Source: Hepatocystis sp. ex Piliocolobus tephrosceles | Lineage: Eukaryota; Apicomplexa; Aconoidasida; Haemosporida; Plasmodiidae | NCBI GenBank assembly: GCA_902459845.2 | Contig: CABPSV020000185.1 | Coordinates: 1 to 24,170, forward strand | Length of the DNA stretch: 24,170 bases | Reading direction: 5' to 3' | Notes under the pieces: model-generated | Told to the model about the DNA's origin: nothing | The model's input: only the letters and a program-made list of their open reading frames with translations | Database searches by the model: none | Made by a program: the position numbers and the translations under genes | Shown: one piece after another, positions 21,301 to 24,170 of the stretch | Position numbering within the stretch: position 1 is the first letter of the stretch | Layout: each line of letters begins with the position of its first letter

Positions 21301-24170
21301 AATATTTTAAACGAAACAGAGACTATTACAATTATGTCCATCGATGAAAAAAGAACATATACATTAACCGAATTTGAAGAAGAACAAAATAAAAATATAC
21401 AACAAGTAAAAAGTATATTAGAAGATAAATATATCAATATTATTAAAAATTTAAAAGATATATTTACAATTGTTGAAAAATATTCTAATAAAAGTATAAA
21501 TTCGTTTAAAAGTTATGTAAAAAATATTGAAAAAAAATTTCAAAAAAAATATTTTATATCATTAAAAGTCTCTTTATATAATTATTATAAATTATTAACA
21601 AATAAAATTACAAATGATGAAGTAGAAAAATTCCCATTATTTAAAATCTATATTAAATTAAATCCTGAAAAAAATCTCACATATGATTTTTCTCTACAAT
21701 CAGCAAAAAATCTGACTAACACAATATATAAAAAAGCGGAAGACATATTTTTTAGTTTTGAAAGTTTTAATCTTATTTTATTTAAAAAAACACAAAAATC
21801 GGTAAAAAAAAAGTTAGCATTTACATTTCATACTAATACAAACAAAACTAATGAAAAAACTACGATAGATGAAATTAATGCAGACGACAATAACAAAAAT
21901 GAGTACAAAATACCATGTACAAAACTACTCAACCAAATAAATGGAATCTACTCGAATTTTATGGAAAAACTCAAAGAAAAAATTAAATGGTTAAAATACT
22001 ACAATTTAAAATTACTAAACCTAAATGAGCAAGACTTGTTGAAAAATCTATACGACGCGGAGGACACGATGAAGTATGTGTGTGACCAAATAAATATCAT
22101 TAAAAATTTGGAGGAAGCCACAAAGAAAGACATAAACAAGGTAATTGCATCGGTATATATATATATGTAAACGTGTATGTGTGTGTGTATGTGACTGTAA
22201 ACCGGTGTTTACATACTGTTATAAGCTCTTCTTTTATTTTTTATTATTTTTTATTTTATTTTATTTTTTTTTTTTTTTTTGCTTTTCTCTCCACTTTTCC
22301 CTTCCCCACTCCATTCGCAGCAAATTATATTATTCATTGAAATAAACTTGAGCATATTGAAGGAAGAACTATTAGCGGATTTCCAAAAATTCAAGACGAA
22401 GCTTTTGAACCATATTAGTGATAAATGTAAAAATATTTTAGAAGAATTATATTCCTTTTTTAACGATAATACAAAAAATTTATTAAAAACACCTGGTAGT
22501 GTAAACGAGCTTACTGAACATAATAATTTATTGATTTATTGTAATAAACATTATGAACAATATAGTAAAGAATTAAAAAAATTAGAAGATGACTATTTAA
22601 AATTAATTGAATTAAAAGGAGAAATTAATGAAGAAGAAATAGTAAAGTTAAAAAATTCAGCAAAATTATGTGAAAGTTTTAAATCTTTATTGGAAGAAAG
22701 TAAAAATATATATTTAGATACAAAAGAAAAAATGAAAAATGAAATAAAAAATTCTTATAACGAGTTTAGTAAATTATGGCAAAATAAAAAAATTATGTTT
22801 TATAAAGAAATCCCAATAGCTATCAATAATAATCCACTAGAAGTTTTAAATGTAATTATGTCACATGAACAAGATTTAAAACATATAAAAGAAATACAAT
22901 CAAAACTAAAAAATAAAATTAATCTATTTAATATTGATGACGTATGTGCTGAACAAATAGAACAAATGGAGGTAGATTTAAACCATTTAAGATATATATG
23001 GGAAATGTTACAATTTTGGAAAATTGTATATGATTTTATTAAAAATGTTAATATATTTTGTTTGTATGATATACTAAATGAATTAATTGTTATGATAAAA
23101 GAGTATAAAAAAATTAATTTAAGCAAAATTTTGTATTTTTTAGAAGAAGACGAGAAAAGTGATATTATAGGTAAAAATAAGAGTACTGATACGGAGATGC
23201 AGTTGGGTTATTCGAATGTAGGTGTGAACATTGTAGATGCAAACGCGGTTGGTGTAGATGTGCATACGTCTAATGTTAACACGTCCACATCTAATACGGA
23301 AACAAACACTTTGAATCGAAATAACTTACTCCTTACAGCTGATAAAATCATAAACAATAGAGAACAGTTGAATGATAGAGAACAGTTGAATGATAGAGAA
23401 CAGTTAAATGATAGAGAACAGTTAAATGATAGAGAACAGTTAAATGATAGAGAACAGTTAAATGATAGAGAACAGTTAAATGATAGCAAGGATTTGGATA
23501 AAAACAAAAGTTCGAGCAACAACAACGACAGCACGCGCAACAACAACAGCCCCAGCAACAACAGCCCGAATGATAATAAAAATTTGAGCATACACTTATT
23601 TTTAACCAATATAAAGATCCACTTTTTAGACACATTTGAACAATTTTTAATATTTATGAAAAAACGAAACAGTTGGGAAATATATAAAGAATTAAAGAAT
23701 AATGTAGGAAAATTAAAATTTACGTTAATACTAGTAGAGATGTTAACAAACAAATGTATGCGGTACAGACATTTCAAAGAAATTGAATTAAAAACTAACA
23801 TATCGTGGAACATGAACAATATCACGTTAAAAGATTTAATAGAAAACAAACTATATGTAAATATAAAATTTGTTACGATGTTATATAATACAGCAGAAAA
23901 AGAATTGTATATTGAAAATAATTTAAAAAATATAATTGATAAATATGAGAATATGAAATTACATGTACAATATGATCCAGATTCTAGTTCTTATTTAATA
24001 AAAAATAGTGAAAATATATTTTATAATATAAACGAAGATTTATTTCTATTGAATAATATAAAAATTTATAATTTTGATATAAATTTTATTAAGAAGACTG
24101 AAAAATGGGAAAGTGTGTTAGGCAATTTATATGATAATTTAGAACTTTTATTTTCTATACAAAATAAAAA
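18368..24170 (+). CDS. Dynein heavy chain, N-terminal tail and start of linker (continues past the window)
   Basis: Exons seen are 18368-19036, 19321-19908, 20134-22140 and 22321 to the edge, joined by introns with GTAAGT..CAG, GTATGT..CAG and GTAATT..CAG borders, all phase 0. About 1704 residues are in view and the frame is open at the edge. The N-terminal ~1300 residues match a DHC N-terminal tail in character: long, helical, Lys/Glu/Asn-rich, without catalytic motifs. From about residue 1303 (HLRYIWEMLQFWKIVYDFI) the linker (DHC_N2) begins. Later segments RYRHFKEI, NNITLKDLIENKL, AEKELYIENNLKNI and KTEKWESVLGNLYDN follow the order of the linker signature. The AAA+ motor domains must lie beyond the window. 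Low-complexity inserts are a D/N repeat near residues 60-80 and an REQLND repeat at 1435-1476. Position next to plasmepsin VIII matches the P. falciparum gene called dynein beta chain. It probably drives microtubule sliding, most likely in the male-gamete axoneme (family knowledge), although a cytoplasmic role cannot be excluded from this part. Confidence 0.93.
18541..18616 (+). repeat. 12-bp coding repeat GATAATAATAAT in dynein
   Basis: Repeated GAT(AAT)2-3 units encode D-N-N-N repeats followed by poly-Asn at about residues 60-83, within the first exon. The reading frame is uninterrupted across it. Confidence 0.9.
19037..19320 (+). other. Dynein intron 1 with an AAT/AGT microsatellite
   Basis: The donor is AAAAAC|GTAAGT and the acceptor TGCAATTTCAG. 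The intron contains about 45 AAT or AGT triplets from 19139 to 19275. Without splicing, exon 1 reads into a TAA within about 10 codons, so removal is needed. The triplet block happens to be open in the frame of exon 2, so it looks like poly-Asn/Ser coding sequence, and on the other strand as poly-Leu. Confidence 0.85.
19909..20133 (+). other. Dynein intron 2
   Basis: The 225-bp intron has donor AAT|GTATGT and acceptor TTTTTTTGTACAG. It is T-rich with short (TG)n blocks, and read-through meets a TAA three codons in. The exons on both sides join in phase 0. Confidence 0.9.
22141..22320 (+). other. Dynein intron 3
   Basis: The 180-bp intron has donor AAG|GTAATT and acceptor CCATTCGCAG with a long T/C tract before it. 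Read-through stops after 10 codons. Exon 4 then opens with QIILFIEINLS in phase 0. Confidence 0.9.
23359..23484 (+). repeat. 18-bp coding repeat, seven copies of REQLND in dynein
   Basis: Seven 18-bp units AGAGAACAGTT(G/A)AATGAT stand in perfect tandem. Copies 1-2 use TTG and copies 3-7 use TTA, otherwise all are identical, indicating recent unit-wise expansion. The repeat encodes a highly charged, probably helical or extended insert between the first linker helices and the RYRHFKEI segment. Confidence 0.95.

Noticed and set aside
23208..23849. Minus-strand 213-codon frame opposite dynein
   Set aside because: It is a shadow of the REQLND repeat region; the + strand frame continues in a recognisable linker.

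Overview
The window is nuclear chromosomal DNA from a malaria parasite (genus Plasmodium, species not assignable from sequence alone). The support is extreme A+T content, long poly(dA/dT) and (TA)n tracts between genes, protein-coding blocks rich in Asn and Lys encoded almost only by A/T codons, many short introns with GTA(A/T)..(T/C)AG borders, and a gene order that matches from memory the chromosome-14-type neighbourhood of P. falciparum: potassium channel Kch2, plasmepsin VIII, dynein beta heavy chain.

Layout: 1-3687 is a long AT-rich spacer with an 8-bp satellite at the window edge, a perfect hairpin at 149-179 and a 14-bp minisatellite at 3203-3370. 3688-8067 (+) is a single-exon 1459-residue RCK-type K+ channel. 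8068-9010 is the convergent 3' spacer. 9011-12133 (-) is a nine-exon gene I reconstructed by splice-phase matching (483 aa): a charged N-terminus, a membrane hairpin resembling PEN-2, then a soluble domain that vaguely recalls an alpha/beta-hydrolase core without a nucleophile. 12820-15835 (-) is a 13-exon aspartic protease (373 aa), plasmepsin VIII by synteny and features. 16817-17321 (-) is a probable unreported small gene (67 aa, three exons, the first only 5 nt). 18368 to the window end (+) is the 5' part of a dynein heavy chain (four exons seen, 1704 residues before the edge).

Functionally the genes are a membrane channel, a probable membrane protein, a secreted protease and a flagellar or cytoplasmic motor; they are neighbours rather than a pathway. 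Plasmepsin VIII is known from insect-stage sporozoites and axonemal dyneins from male gametes, so this cluster may be biased to mosquito stages (inference). The least described items are the PEN-2-like/hydrolase-like fusion gene and the small gene that lies head-to-head with the dynein gene. No tRNA, rRNA, CRISPR array or transposon was found.
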